From Myxococcota bacterium (lineage in GTDB: Bacteria > Myxococcota > B64-G9), in the NCBI GenBank assembly GCA_022710975.1, contig JAKLGA010000022.1:1-64000 (forward strand): DNA of 64,000 nucleotides, in the 5' to 3' direction. Each line of letters opens with the position of its first letter. The stretch's first letter is position 1. The notes under the pieces are model-generated. The model had not been told where the DNA came from, did not search any database, and saw nothing but the letters and a program-made list of their open reading frames with translations. Positions 33,159-40,791 of this stretch are shown here, piece by piece. Position numbers and translations under genes: made by a program.

Positions 33159-34433
33159 TCAGTCGATCCCGTCCCAGCGCTCGAGGATCTCGGACAGGCT
33201 CTTCTCGCTCGAGCCCTCGAGGAGCGGCAGCGCGCGAAGCGCCTCGATCTTCGCCGCTCGGTCTCCCGGGGAGCGCACCGCCCGGTCGATGGCCTCGAGC
33301 CAGCCCCTGCAGCCGCATCGCGCGCTCAGATCTTCACCGACCCCCCAGATTCCAGAAGAAACGACGATCGACCTGGATCTCTCCCGAGATAGATGCATGT
33401 GGAATGCATGGTGGCGGCCGAGAGGGTCCGCGCGCGAGCCAAACGGGTTCCCGACATCCGGCGGTCGACTGGAGGCCAGGAGCTCCACCAGCTCACCGTT
33501 GGCGGTGATACGCTCGCCATCGACCCGCAGCCTGATCGGCAGCCGCAGGTAGCGACCGTTGAGAACGATACAGCCCTCGGGCACGACCACCTCTCGCTCC
33601 ACCCTGTCGCGGAACCTCTCTAGCACTGCAGGCGCGCGTGCTGGCTCCACGAAGGTGAAAGCGCGAAGTCCACCGGGCAATGCCTCCGTGAGTAGCACCC
33701 GACCATCCCTTTTCCAGCAACCAGGTCCCTCACCGACAAACGGATGGTATGACCCGTGGGTCTCCCATCCAGCGAGGAAAGGTATCCGCCAGAGTTTGAT
33801 GTTCCGCTGCGGGTCGATGCACTGGTCTTCAGGGATGGTGAACCGTGTGCCGTCAGGGACAAGTGCAACAGAGAAGGAATCCTTGGAGACTTCACGCAGG
33901 CAAGCCGGGAAACCCTCGAGAGAACCAGGAGGCTCGTGCGCCTCGTACTCGTAGTCGATCTTGCCGAAGTCGGGCCGCAGATGGACCGAGGCCGCTTCCC
34001 GCCCGCCGCCGGAGGTGGATATGGCTGACCACAAGGTCACCGTGACCAGCCGCAACTTGTCGTCCAGGCGGCCGAACTTCCAGACCTGGCTTCCGCCATC
34101 GCGGTAGCCGTACTCATCGAAAAGGGTCCAACCCAGGCGTGGAGCGTTCTCGAGGAGATACAGCGAGGCGATCTCATACTCCTCAAAAGCCTCCTCCAGT
34201 GGCTTTTCCCTGAAGGAATGGGCCACCTCGTTGTCTCTATCGAAGGCGCGGAATGCAGCCAGGCAGCTTTCCAACCCTGGAACCGCTGTCCTACCGCCTT
34301 GGGGTTCGAGGGTTCGTGCAGCCTCGGGAGGATAGACAGGAAAGCCGTGCCAGGGCTCCTCAGCCCTTACGGTTGCATGAAAGAAAGCCACCCATCCCAA
34401 GGCACCCAGGAACGCGAGGATATCCGTTCTCAC
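33159..34433 (-). CDS. Exported protein of unknown function
   Basis: 424 residues from GTG 34433. A signal peptide (FLGALGWVAFFHATVRAEE) is followed by a soluble region without a recognised domain; PEDQCIDPQRNIKLWRIP and VEREVVVPEGCIVLNGRY are notable. Codon use is less GC-biased than flanking genes, with many A/T third positions, suggesting a recent arrival or relaxed selection; it sits next to the toxin-antitoxin pair. The frame is uninterrupted over its length, so I take it as a real gene. Probably periplasmic. Confidence 0.6.
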   Translation of the reverse strand: MRTDILAFLGALGWVAFFHATVRAEEPWHGFPVYPPEAARTLEPQGGRTAVPGLESCLAAFRAFDRDNEVAHSFREKPLEEAFEEYEIASLYLLENAPRLGWTLFDEYGYRDGGSQVWKFGRLDDKLRLVTVTLWSAISTSGGGREAASVHLRPDFGKIDYEYEAHEPPGSLEGFPACLREVSKDSFSVALVPDGTRFTIPEDQCIDPQRNIKLWRIPFLAGWETHGSYHPFVGEGPGCWKRDGRVLLTEALPGGLRAFTFVEPARAPAVLERFRDRVEREVVVPEGCIVLNGRYLRLPIRLRVDGERITANGELVELLASSRPPDVGNPFGSRADPLGRHHAFHMHLSRERSRSIVVSSGIWGVGEDLSARCGCRGWLEAIDRAVRSPGDRAAKIEALRALPLLEGSSEKSLSEILERWDGID

Positions 34434-34479
34434 GGCTTCCTCCCCACGACTGCCCCGCGGATCCTCACCTTGCCCGCCC

Positions 34480-35991
34480 TCAGCGCCAGCCCTCGAGGAG
34501 CGCCGAGCCCTGGGCCGCCAGCTCGCGCGCCCGGGCGTCGCTGTCCGCCTCGGTGTAGCAGCGCAGCTCCGGCGCGTTGCCCGAGGGGCGCACGTGCACC
34601 ACGTCCTCGGCCCCGCCGCCGAGCGCCCGGGCGTCGAAGGTCATGCGCAGCCCGTCGAGCGCGTCCCAGGCGAGGAGCCGCCCGAAGCGCGGGCCGAACT
34701 CGGCCTCGAGCGCGGCGCGGGCGCGCGCCTCGTCTCCGCCCAGCAGGTCCCGGAGCCGCGCCGTGCTGCGCTCGACCGGGAACGCCTGCAACCGGGCCGC
34801 GTGCCCGAAGCGGGCGGGCAGCTCGCCCACCAAGGCGGACAGCGGCAGCCCGCGCTCGCGGGCGGCGGTGAGCAGCCCGAGGATGACGATCAGCGCGTCC
34901 CGGGTGGGCAGCGGCGCCAGCGTACGTCCCTGGCGCTCGACCGGGGTCTGCAGCAGGAAGCCGCCGTTCGCCTCGTAGCCCACCACCGGGCCCGCGCCCT
35001 CGGCCACGCGCCGCATGCCCTCGATCACGTAGGGCGAGCCGATGCGGGTGCGCACCACGCGGGCGAAGCGGCCCGAGCGCTCCAGGGCGGAGTTCGAGCT
35101 GACCGGGGTGACCACCGCGCGGGCGCCCAGGAACCCGGCCAGGAGCACGCCGGCCAGATCCCCGCGCAGGAAGCGGCCGCGCTCGTCGCACACCAGCGGG
35201 CGGTCCGAGTCGCCGTCGGTGGACACCAGCGCGTCCAGGCGGTGCTCCGCGCACCAGGCGTGGAAGCGGGCCTCGTCCTCCGGGCTCACGGCCTCGGTGT
35301 CCACGGCCACGAACCCCTCCGCCCGGCCGAGCGGCACGACCTCGGCGCCGAGCGCGGCCAGGACGCGCGCGAGCAGGTCGCGGCCCACGGCCGAGTGCTG
35401 CCACAGGCCGACCTTGAGCCCCCGCAGGGCGTCCGCGGGGAAGAAGCCCAGGTAGCGGGCCGCGTACCTCTCGAGCCCCGCCGGGTCCGGGTCCGGCAGG
35501 GTCGCGTGCGCGACCAGGGCGCCCGCCGCGTCGAACCAGCCCACGGGCAGCGCCACCTGGAGCGCCAGCATGTCGGCCTCGTCGGCCTTGCTGATCTCGC
35601 CCCCGCGGCGGGTGAACTTGATGCCGTTGCGATCGGCGGGGATGTGCGAGCCGGTCACCATGGCGGTGGGCGCGCCGTGCTCGAGCCCCCACAGGGCCAG
35701 CGCCGGGGAGGGCAGCGCGCCCAGGAACACCGGCCGGAGCCCCCGGGCGTTCGCGGCCGAGACCAGCGCCGCCGCGATGCGCGGGCTGGAGGGGCGCAGA
35801 TCCATGCCCAGCCCGAGGACCTGGGCCAGCCCGGACTCCCCCTCCCCGCCCACGAGCTGCAGGAAGGCGTCCGCGTAGGCGAAGCACAGCCTGTCGGTCA
35901 GGGCCGCGACCGGCCCGCGCGCCCCGCTGGTGCCGAACTGCACCCCGGATTCAGCCGCCAGCGCGCCCAGCAAGACCTGTCCCTCGGGCAT
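34480..35991 (-). CDS. Phosphoglucomutase/phosphomannomutase family enzyme
   Basis: 503 residues with all four alpha-D-phosphohexomutase sites: the phosphoserine loop as TGSHIPADRNGIKF (TxSHxP class), the magnesium loop DGDSDRP, the sugar-specificity loop GYEANGGF and the phosphate loop RPSGNAPELR. TGSHIPADRNG is typical of a proteobacterial phosphomannomutase branch, so interconversion of mannose- or glucose-6- and 1-phosphate is expected, feeding polysaccharide or lipopolysaccharide precursors. GAGGAGG precedes ATG; a TATACT -10 box lies at 36018-36013. Confidence 0.85.
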   Translation of the reverse strand: MPEGQVLLGALAAESGVQFGTSGARGPVAALTDRLCFAYADAFLQLVGGEGESGLAQVLGLGMDLRPSSPRIAAALVSAANARGLRPVFLGALPSPALALWGLEHGAPTAMVTGSHIPADRNGIKFTRRGGEISKADEADMLALQVALPVGWFDAAGALVAHATLPDPDPAGLERYAARYLGFFPADALRGLKVGLWQHSAVGRDLLARVLAALGAEVVPLGRAEGFVAVDTEAVSPEDEARFHAWCAEHRLDALVSTDGDSDRPLVCDERGRFLRGDLAGVLLAGFLGARAVVTPVSSNSALERSGRFARVVRTRIGSPYVIEGMRRVAEGAGPVVGYEANGGFLLQTPVERQGRTLAPLPTRDALIVILGLLTAARERGLPLSALVGELPARFGHAARLQAFPVERSTARLRDLLGGDEARARAALEAEFGPRFGRLLAWDALDGLRMTFDARALGGGAEDVVHVRPSGNAPELRCYTEADSDARARELAAQGSALLEGWR

Positions 35992-36012
35992 CGTGGTCCT
36001 CCTCGGCGGCCG

Positions 36013-36018
36013 AGTATA
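36013..36018 (-). promoter_or_regulatory. -10 box of the phosphohexomutase gene
   Basis: TATACT on the minus strand (context TTGATATACT), about 21 bases before ATG 35991, with a GAGGAGG Shine-Dalgarno in between. No convincing -35 at 17 bases. Confidence 0.4.
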
Positions 36019-36075
36019 TCAAGCCCGGGCAGGACAGGGGTGAAGCATTGAGGCGACAGTCGGCGGACGATTTCT

Positions 36076-36100
36076 CGACGTTTCTGCGGACCAGACGTCG
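36076..36100. promoter_or_regulatory. Inverted repeat upstream of a sigma-54 promoter
   Basis: CGACGT (36076-36081) and ACGTCG (36095-36100) are exact inverted copies with a 13-base spacer, centred about 85 bases upstream of the -24 element at 36172. Position suits an enhancer-binding protein. Confidence 0.35.
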
Positions 36101-36171
36101 CCCTTTCGCTTCCATGTCTCGCAACACACTGAAAAACAAAGATTCACCAGTTTCGCCGGGAGCGCAAAAAC

Positions 36172-36187
36172 TGGCATTCCATTTGCT
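36172..36187 (+). promoter_or_regulatory. Candidate sigma-54 (-24/-12) promoter of the second FHA gene
   Basis: TGGCAT, five bases, TTGCT: one mismatch from consensus with GG and GC 12 bases apart. It sits in an AT-richer stretch, 35 bases before the FHA start codon at 36222. Confidence 0.6.
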
Positions 36188-36221
36188 TTCTGATGTATTG
36201 AACGTCTCCCGGAGGGACGAG

Positions 36222-36674
36222 ATGCACCCGAGAGCCAGCCATCGACCCGCCCCCAGCCAGGACGCGTGGCTCATCCGGGTGGAGATCGATCGGGCCGGGT
36301 GCCGCTGCGGAGACGAGGTGTTCACCCAGCCCGAGGTGGTGATCGGACGCGACCCGGCCAGCGACCTGATGCTGTGGTGCACGCTGGTCTCCCGTCGCCA
36401 CGCCCGGATCCTGCGCTCCGGACGCTCCCTGGCCATCGAGGACCTGGGCTCGCACAACGGCGTCCTGGTGAACGGGGAGCGGGTCCAGTGGGCGCTGCTC
36501 CGCCCCGGGGACCTGGTCACCGTGGGGACCTTCGGCCTGCGGGTCAGCCTGGTCGCGTGCTCCGCCCGGCGACCCGGCCTGGAGCCAGGCACGGACGACG
36601 AGGTCACCGAGGAGACCACCGAGGAGTGGGGCCGGCTCCTGCGCAGGCCGCGCCAGCTCCGCGACCCTACGTGA
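36222..36674 (+). CDS. FHA domain protein
   Basis: 150 residues from ATG 36222, which has GGAGG six bases upstream; the frame is open from 36048 but that part contains the promoter. FHA elements: VVIGRDPASDL, TLVSRRHARI (Ser-Arg-Arg-His) and GSHNGVLVNGERV. A basic/acidic tail follows. Likely a phosphothreonine-binding adaptor. The sigma-54-like promoter is notable because FHA modules and sigma-54 regulators are often linked in myxobacteria. Its end overlaps the convergent transporter gene by eight bases. Confidence 0.8.
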   Translation: MHPRASHRPAPSQDAWLIRVEIDRAGCRCGDEVFTQPEVVIGRDPASDLMLWCTLVSRRHARILRSGRSLAIEDLGSHNGVLVNGERVQWALLRPGDLVTVGTFGLRVSLVACSARRPGLEPGTDDEVTEETTEEWGRLLRRPRQLRDPT

Positions 36675-37893
36675 GCCAGCAGATCAGCGGCACGCCCGCG
36701 GCCAGCACCACCACGGTCGAGACCAGCCCGAACTTCAGGTACTCCCAGAAGCCGAGCGCGTAGTGGGCCTTGGCCTGCTCGGCCACGATGATGTTGGCCA
36801 CCGAGCCGAGCAGCGTCAGGTTCCCGGCCACGGTGGTCACGAAGGCGAGCAGCACCCAGCCGCGCTCGGGCGAGCCCAGGCTCGGGAGCGCCGGTCCGGT
36901 CAGGAGCACCATGGGCACGTTGGAGACCAGGTTCGAGCCCGCGGTCATGAAGGCGGTGAAGCCCGCCAGCCCGCCGGCCTCGTGGAGCTGGAAGTAGGGC
37001 GCGGCCCAGCGCCAGGCCTCCTCCACCAGCCCGGTCTTGGCCAGCCCGGCCACCACGATGAACAGCCCGGCGAAGAACACGAGCAGCGTCCACTCCACGC
37101 GCTGGAACACCTCGCGCGGCTCGCGGCGTTCGGCCAGCATGAGCAGCATGGCCCCGGCCAGCGCGGTGTAGCCCAGGTGCAGCCCGAGCAGGAACCCGGC
37201 CGCCACCCCGCAGGCCACGATCGCGGGCAGCGGAGAGCCGAGCCGGGGCACCAGTTCGGGCGGACCGCCGTGCTCCGCGGGGAAGGCCGCGGGCAGGCGC
37301 TTCCGGTAGAAGAGCCACAGCAGCGCCGCGTTGAGCACCAACCCGACCAGGGCGGCCGGGCCGGCCTCCAGCAGGAAGGGGGTGAAGCCCACCCCGCTCA
37401 TCGAGCCGATGATCATGTTCTGCGGGTTGCCCACCAGAGTGGCGGCGCTGCCGATGTTGGCCGAGGTGGCGAGCGCGATCAGGTAGGGGCCCATGGGCAG
37501 CTCGAAGTGCAGGCACACGGCCACCACCAGCGGGGTGAGCATGACGCACACCGTGTCGTTGACCAGGAAGGCCGACAGCCCCCCCGACACCCCCACCAGC
37601 AGGAACAGGAGCCCGAGCGGGCTGCGGCCCGCCCGGCGCAGGAACCCGGCCAGGGCCGCGAAGGCGCCCGAGCGCTCGAGGTAGGCCGCGATGACCATGG
37701 TGGCGAAGAGCAAGAGCAACGTGTCCCCGTCGATGGCGTGGTAGCTCTCCTGGGGCGTGAGCACGCCCGCCACCACCATCAGGGTCGCGCCGAGCAGCGC
37801 GCCGGCCGGCCGGCCGAGGGGCAGCAGCCGCAGCTTGCGGCTGGCGATCAGCGCGTAGGTCAGCAGGAAGATCAGGACGGCCAGGGTGCGCAT
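36667..37893 (-). CDS. ArsB/NhaD/CitM-superfamily anion or ion transporter
   Basis: 408 residues with about eleven membrane helices. Two inverted halves are visible: LVNDTVCVMLTPLV with ATSANIGSAATLVGNPQN in the first and ATSANIGS-like FMTAGSNLVSNVPMVLLTGP with VAGNLTLLGSVANI in the second. These Asn/Ser/Thr hairpins define the ion transporter superfamily (arsenite, sodium/proton or dicarboxylate carriers). No arsenic-resistance genes are adjacent, so the substrate is open. Inner membrane. Confidence 0.75.
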   Translation of the reverse strand: MRTLAVLIFLLTYALIASRKLRLLPLGRPAGALLGATLMVVAGVLTPQESYHAIDGDTLLLLFATMVIAAYLERSGAFAALAGFLRRAGRSPLGLLFLLVGVSGGLSAFLVNDTVCVMLTPLVVAVCLHFELPMGPYLIALATSANIGSAATLVGNPQNMIIGSMSGVGFTPFLLEAGPAALVGLVLNAALLWLFYRKRLPAAFPAEHGGPPELVPRLGSPLPAIVACGVAAGFLLGLHLGYTALAGAMLLMLAERREPREVFQRVEWTLLVFFAGLFIVVAGLAKTGLVEEAWRWAAPYFQLHEAGGLAGFTAFMTAGSNLVSNVPMVLLTGPALPSLGSPERGWVLLAFVTTVAGNLTLLGSVANIIVAEQAKAHYALGFWEYLKFGLVSTVVVLAAGVPLICWLT

Positions 37894-37944
37894 GCGCCTC
37901 CGTGACTACTCCCGACGACTGCTTCCGTCAATCTCCGCAAGCCA

Positions 37945-37974
37945 TTGACCGCCCACGCGCCGCGCGGGCAGAAT
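37945..37974 (+). promoter_or_regulatory. Sigma-70-like promoter
   Basis: TTGACC (37945-37950), 18 bases, CAGAAT (37969-37974), 39 bases before the start of the multidomain lipoprotein at 38014. Confidence 0.4.
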
Positions 37975-38013
37975 GCGCGGAGCGCCCGGACGAGGAGCCT
38001 GGAGGGAGATCCC

Positions 38014-40785
38014 ATGAACGCGAGCTGGAGGTGGACCTGGTCGTACGTCTTGGCCCTTTGCGCCGCCTGCCAGGGCTGTGATCCGGCCGACCGGATGCCG
38101 CTGCTGTGCGATACCACGGAGGACTGCGCCCCCGGCTGGACCTGCCTCCAGTCGCGCTGCGTGTTCGTCGAGTGCGAGCAGGACGCGGATTGCGGCGCGG
38201 ACGAGCGCTGCGTGGGCTTCACCTGCCAGGCGGAGCAGCCGTGCACCGGCGACGGCGACTGCCCCGGCGGCGCGCGCTGCGTCCAGGCCATCTGCACCTG
38301 CGTGTCCCACGATCGCCAGGCCTGCCAGGGCGACGAGGTGTGGTGGTACGACTCCTGCGGCCAGGCGGAGTCCCTGGTCGCAGCCTGCCCCGAGGGGTGC
38401 ACGGACGGCCAGTGCGACGGCTGCACGCCGGACTGCGGCGCGCGCGAGTGCGGCCCGGATCCGGTCTGCGCGCAGAGCTGCGGCGGGTGCCAGGCTGGCG
38501 AGGAGTGCAGCCCGATGGGCCAGTGCCAGGCGGTGTGCGTGCCCGACTGCACCGGCCTCGCGTGCGGCCCCGACCCGGTCTGCGGCCAGAGCTGCGGCGC
38601 GTGCCTGGCGGGTGAGGAGTGCAGCCCCGCGGGACAGTGCCAGCCGGCCTGCGTGCCCGACTGCGCCGGCCTCGCGTGCGGCCCCGACCCGGTCTGCGGC
38701 CAGAGCTGCGGCCAGTGCCCCGCCGGGGAGAGCTGCAACCTGACGGGTCAGTGCTCGGCCGGCTGCCCGCTGGGAGAGGTCCGCTGCACCCAGGACGGCT
38801 TCGGTTTCCAGGCCTGCGGGCCCGACCCGCAGGACTCCACGCGCAACTCCTGGGGCCCGCGCGTGCCCTGTCCGCCCGACGTGGCCTGCGAGGAGCCGGG
38901 CGGTCGGTGCCAGCTCGAGGGCTGCCTCCAGGCGGAGGTCGTGCTGCTGCTCGACCGCTCCTCCAGCATGACCGCCTCGGGGGCCTGGGACTGGGTCCAG
39001 CCGGCGTTCCTGGAGGCCATCGGCCAGCGCGCCGCGGTGAACGCGCTCGGCTTTCGCGAGTTCCCCGGCCCGGGCGGCGGCTGCTCGACGGGCGTCGTCC
39101 TGGCCCCGGCCCTGGACAGCGCCTCGGCCATCGCCCAGGCCATCCACGAGCCCACCGCCGACTCGGCCACCCCGCTGGCCGCGGCGCTGCGCGGCTTCCT
39201 GGACCGCTACGGGGACCCGAACCCGGGCCAGGCCGTGGTGCTGCTGACCGACGGGGCCGAGACCTGCGACACGCCCCTGGAGGCGATCTCCGCGGCCGCC
39301 GAACTGCTCCGGGCCGGCGTACGGGTGTACGCCATCGGCGTCACCACCAGCGCCGACCTCACCTTGCTCGACCAGCTGGCCGCGGCCGGCGGCACGGGCC
39401 AGGCGCGCCTGGTGCGCAACGCCGGCGAGCTCGTCCAGGCCATCGAGGCCGCCTTCGACGCCCTCGAGGCCTGCTTGTGCCTGGCCGGCGCCGAGCGTTG
39501 CCTGGCGGGCACCCAGTTCCAGTGCGCCCCGGACGAGCGCTCCTGGCAGCCGGTGCTCGCGTGCGAGCAGGGCTGCCTGGACGACCGGCACTGCCGCGGC
39601 GCGATGGTCGCGGTGCCCGCGGGCCCGGTGCTGATGGGCAGCGATCCGGGCATCGGGGACGCGGACGAGCAACCCCAGCGCACGGTCCAGGTGAGCGCCT
39701 TCGAGCTCGATCTGCTCGAGGTGACCAACGCGGAATACCAATCCTGCGTCCAGGCGGGGGCCTGCAGCCCGCCCGCGGACACCGCCTCGCGCACCCGCCA
39801 GGACTACTACGCGGCGGAGGCCTTCGCCGACTTCCCGGTGATCCACGTCGGCTGGCTCCAGGCCAAGCAGTTCTGCCTGTGGGCCGGCAAGCGCCTGCCC
39901 TCCGAGGCTGAGTGGGAGCGGGCCGCGCGCGGTGACGCGCCCGACGAGCGCACCTACCCCTGGGGCGAGGCGTCTCCGACCTGCGCGCTCGCGACCTACG
40001 CCGCGTGCGCCAGCGACACAGAGGCGGTCGGCAGCCACCCTGAAGGCCGATCGCCGTTCGGCGTCCACGACATGGCCGGCAACGTGTACGAATGGCTCGA
40101 GGACTGGTACCAGGACGTCTACGATCCGGCCGGGCTCGACGATCCGCTCGGCCCGGACACTGGCTCGCTGCGGGTGGCCCGCGGTGGGGCCTGGAACAGC
40201 GACCCGCTCTACATCCGGGTGGCCAACCGGGCGGCGCGCGACCCTGCCGAGATCGAGGACAACCGCGGCGTGCGCTGTGCGCGGAGCCCGGCCGCCGCCG
40301 ACCACGACCGGGACGGGCTGAGCCCGCATGCCGGCGACTGCGACGACGGCGATCCCGCGACCCACCCGGGCGCCGGCGAGGTCTGCCTGGACGGACTGGA
40401 CAACGACTGCGACGGCGAGACCGACACCGACTGTGTCGGCCCGCTGGTGCTGGAGAACGCGACCGACCTGCCCATCCCGGACACCAGCACCTGGGTGTCC
40501 TCCACCCTGGTGTCCCAGGACGACCGCGTGCTCGCTGGGGCACGCGTGTACCTCGAGGTGGTGCACCCCTACGTGGGCGACCTGCAGATCGAGCTGCGCC
40601 ACCCGGACGGCACCGTGGTGAGCCTGTGGAACAACGCGGGCGCGGAGGCCGACGACATCTACCGGGAGTTCGACCTGCCCAGCCTGGTCGGCAAGCCCGC
40701 CCTGGGCACCTGGACCCTTCGCCTCATCGACACCGCCACGCCGGACGCCGGCACCCTCGATCTGTGGCGGCTGACCTTGGAGTGA
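38014..40785 (+). CDS. Multidomain lipoprotein: Cys repeats, VWA, FGE-like, MopE-like and P-domain
   Basis: 923 residues; ATG 38014 follows GGAGGGAG. Lipobox in LALCAACQGC. Residues 30-300 are cysteine-rich and include three ~39-residue units (CGPDPVCGQSCG, AGEECSPxGQC). Residues ~306-490 are a von Willebrand A domain with intact MIDAS (LLDRSSSM; later VLLTDGAET). Residues ~528-760 match the formylglycine-generating-enzyme/sulfatase-modifying fold (MVAVPAGPVLMGSD, RLPSEAEWERAARG, VHDMAGNVYEWLEDW, GGAWNSDPLYIRVANR), but both catalytic cysteines of the FGE active site are absent. DHDRDGLSPHAGDCDDGD starts a MopE-like acidic metal-binding segment, and 809-923 is a proprotein-convertase P-domain. 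Secreted, probably adhesive or a surface scaffold. Confidence 0.8.
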   Translation: MNASWRWTWSYVLALCAACQGCDPADRMPLLCDTTEDCAPGWTCLQSRCVFVECEQDADCGADERCVGFTCQAEQPCTGDGDCPGGARCVQAICTCVSHDRQACQGDEVWWYDSCGQAESLVAACPEGCTDGQCDGCTPDCGARECGPDPVCAQSCGGCQAGEECSPMGQCQAVCVPDCTGLACGPDPVCGQSCGACLAGEECSPAGQCQPACVPDCAGLACGPDPVCGQSCGQCPAGESCNLTGQCSAGCPLGEVRCTQDGFGFQACGPDPQDSTRNSWGPRVPCPPDVACEEPGGRCQLEGCLQAEVVLLLDRSSSMTASGAWDWVQPAFLEAIGQRAAVNALGFREFPGPGGGCSTGVVLAPALDSASAIAQAIHEPTADSATPLAAALRGFLDRYGDPNPGQAVVLLTDGAETCDTPLEAISAAAELLRAGVRVYAIGVTTSADLTLLDQLAAAGGTGQARLVRNAGELVQAIEAAFDALEACLCLAGAERCLAGTQFQCAPDERSWQPVLACEQGCLDDRHCRGAMVAVPAGPVLMGSDPGIGDADEQPQRTVQVSAFELDLLEVTNAEYQSCVQAGACSPPADTASRTRQDYYAAEAFADFPVIHVGWLQAKQFCLWAGKRLPSEAEWERAARGDAPDERTYPWGEASPTCALATYAACASDTEAVGSHPEGRSPFGVHDMAGNVYEWLEDWYQDVYDPAGLDDPLGPDTGSLRVARGGAWNSDPLYIRVANRAARDPAEIEDNRGVRCARSPAAADHDRDGLSPHAGDCDDGDPATHPGAGEVCLDGLDNDCDGETDTDCVGPLVLENATDLPIPDTSTWVSSTLVSQDDRVLAGARVYLEVVHPYVGDLQIELRHPDGTVVSLWNNAGAEADDIYREFDLPSLVGKPALGTWTLRLIDTATPDAGTLDLWRLTLE

Positions 40786-40791
40786 GCCCCC

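Noticed and set aside
38014..40785. Functional sulfatase-activating enzyme
   Set aside because: The catalytic cysteines of FGE are missing and no sulfatase gene is nearby.
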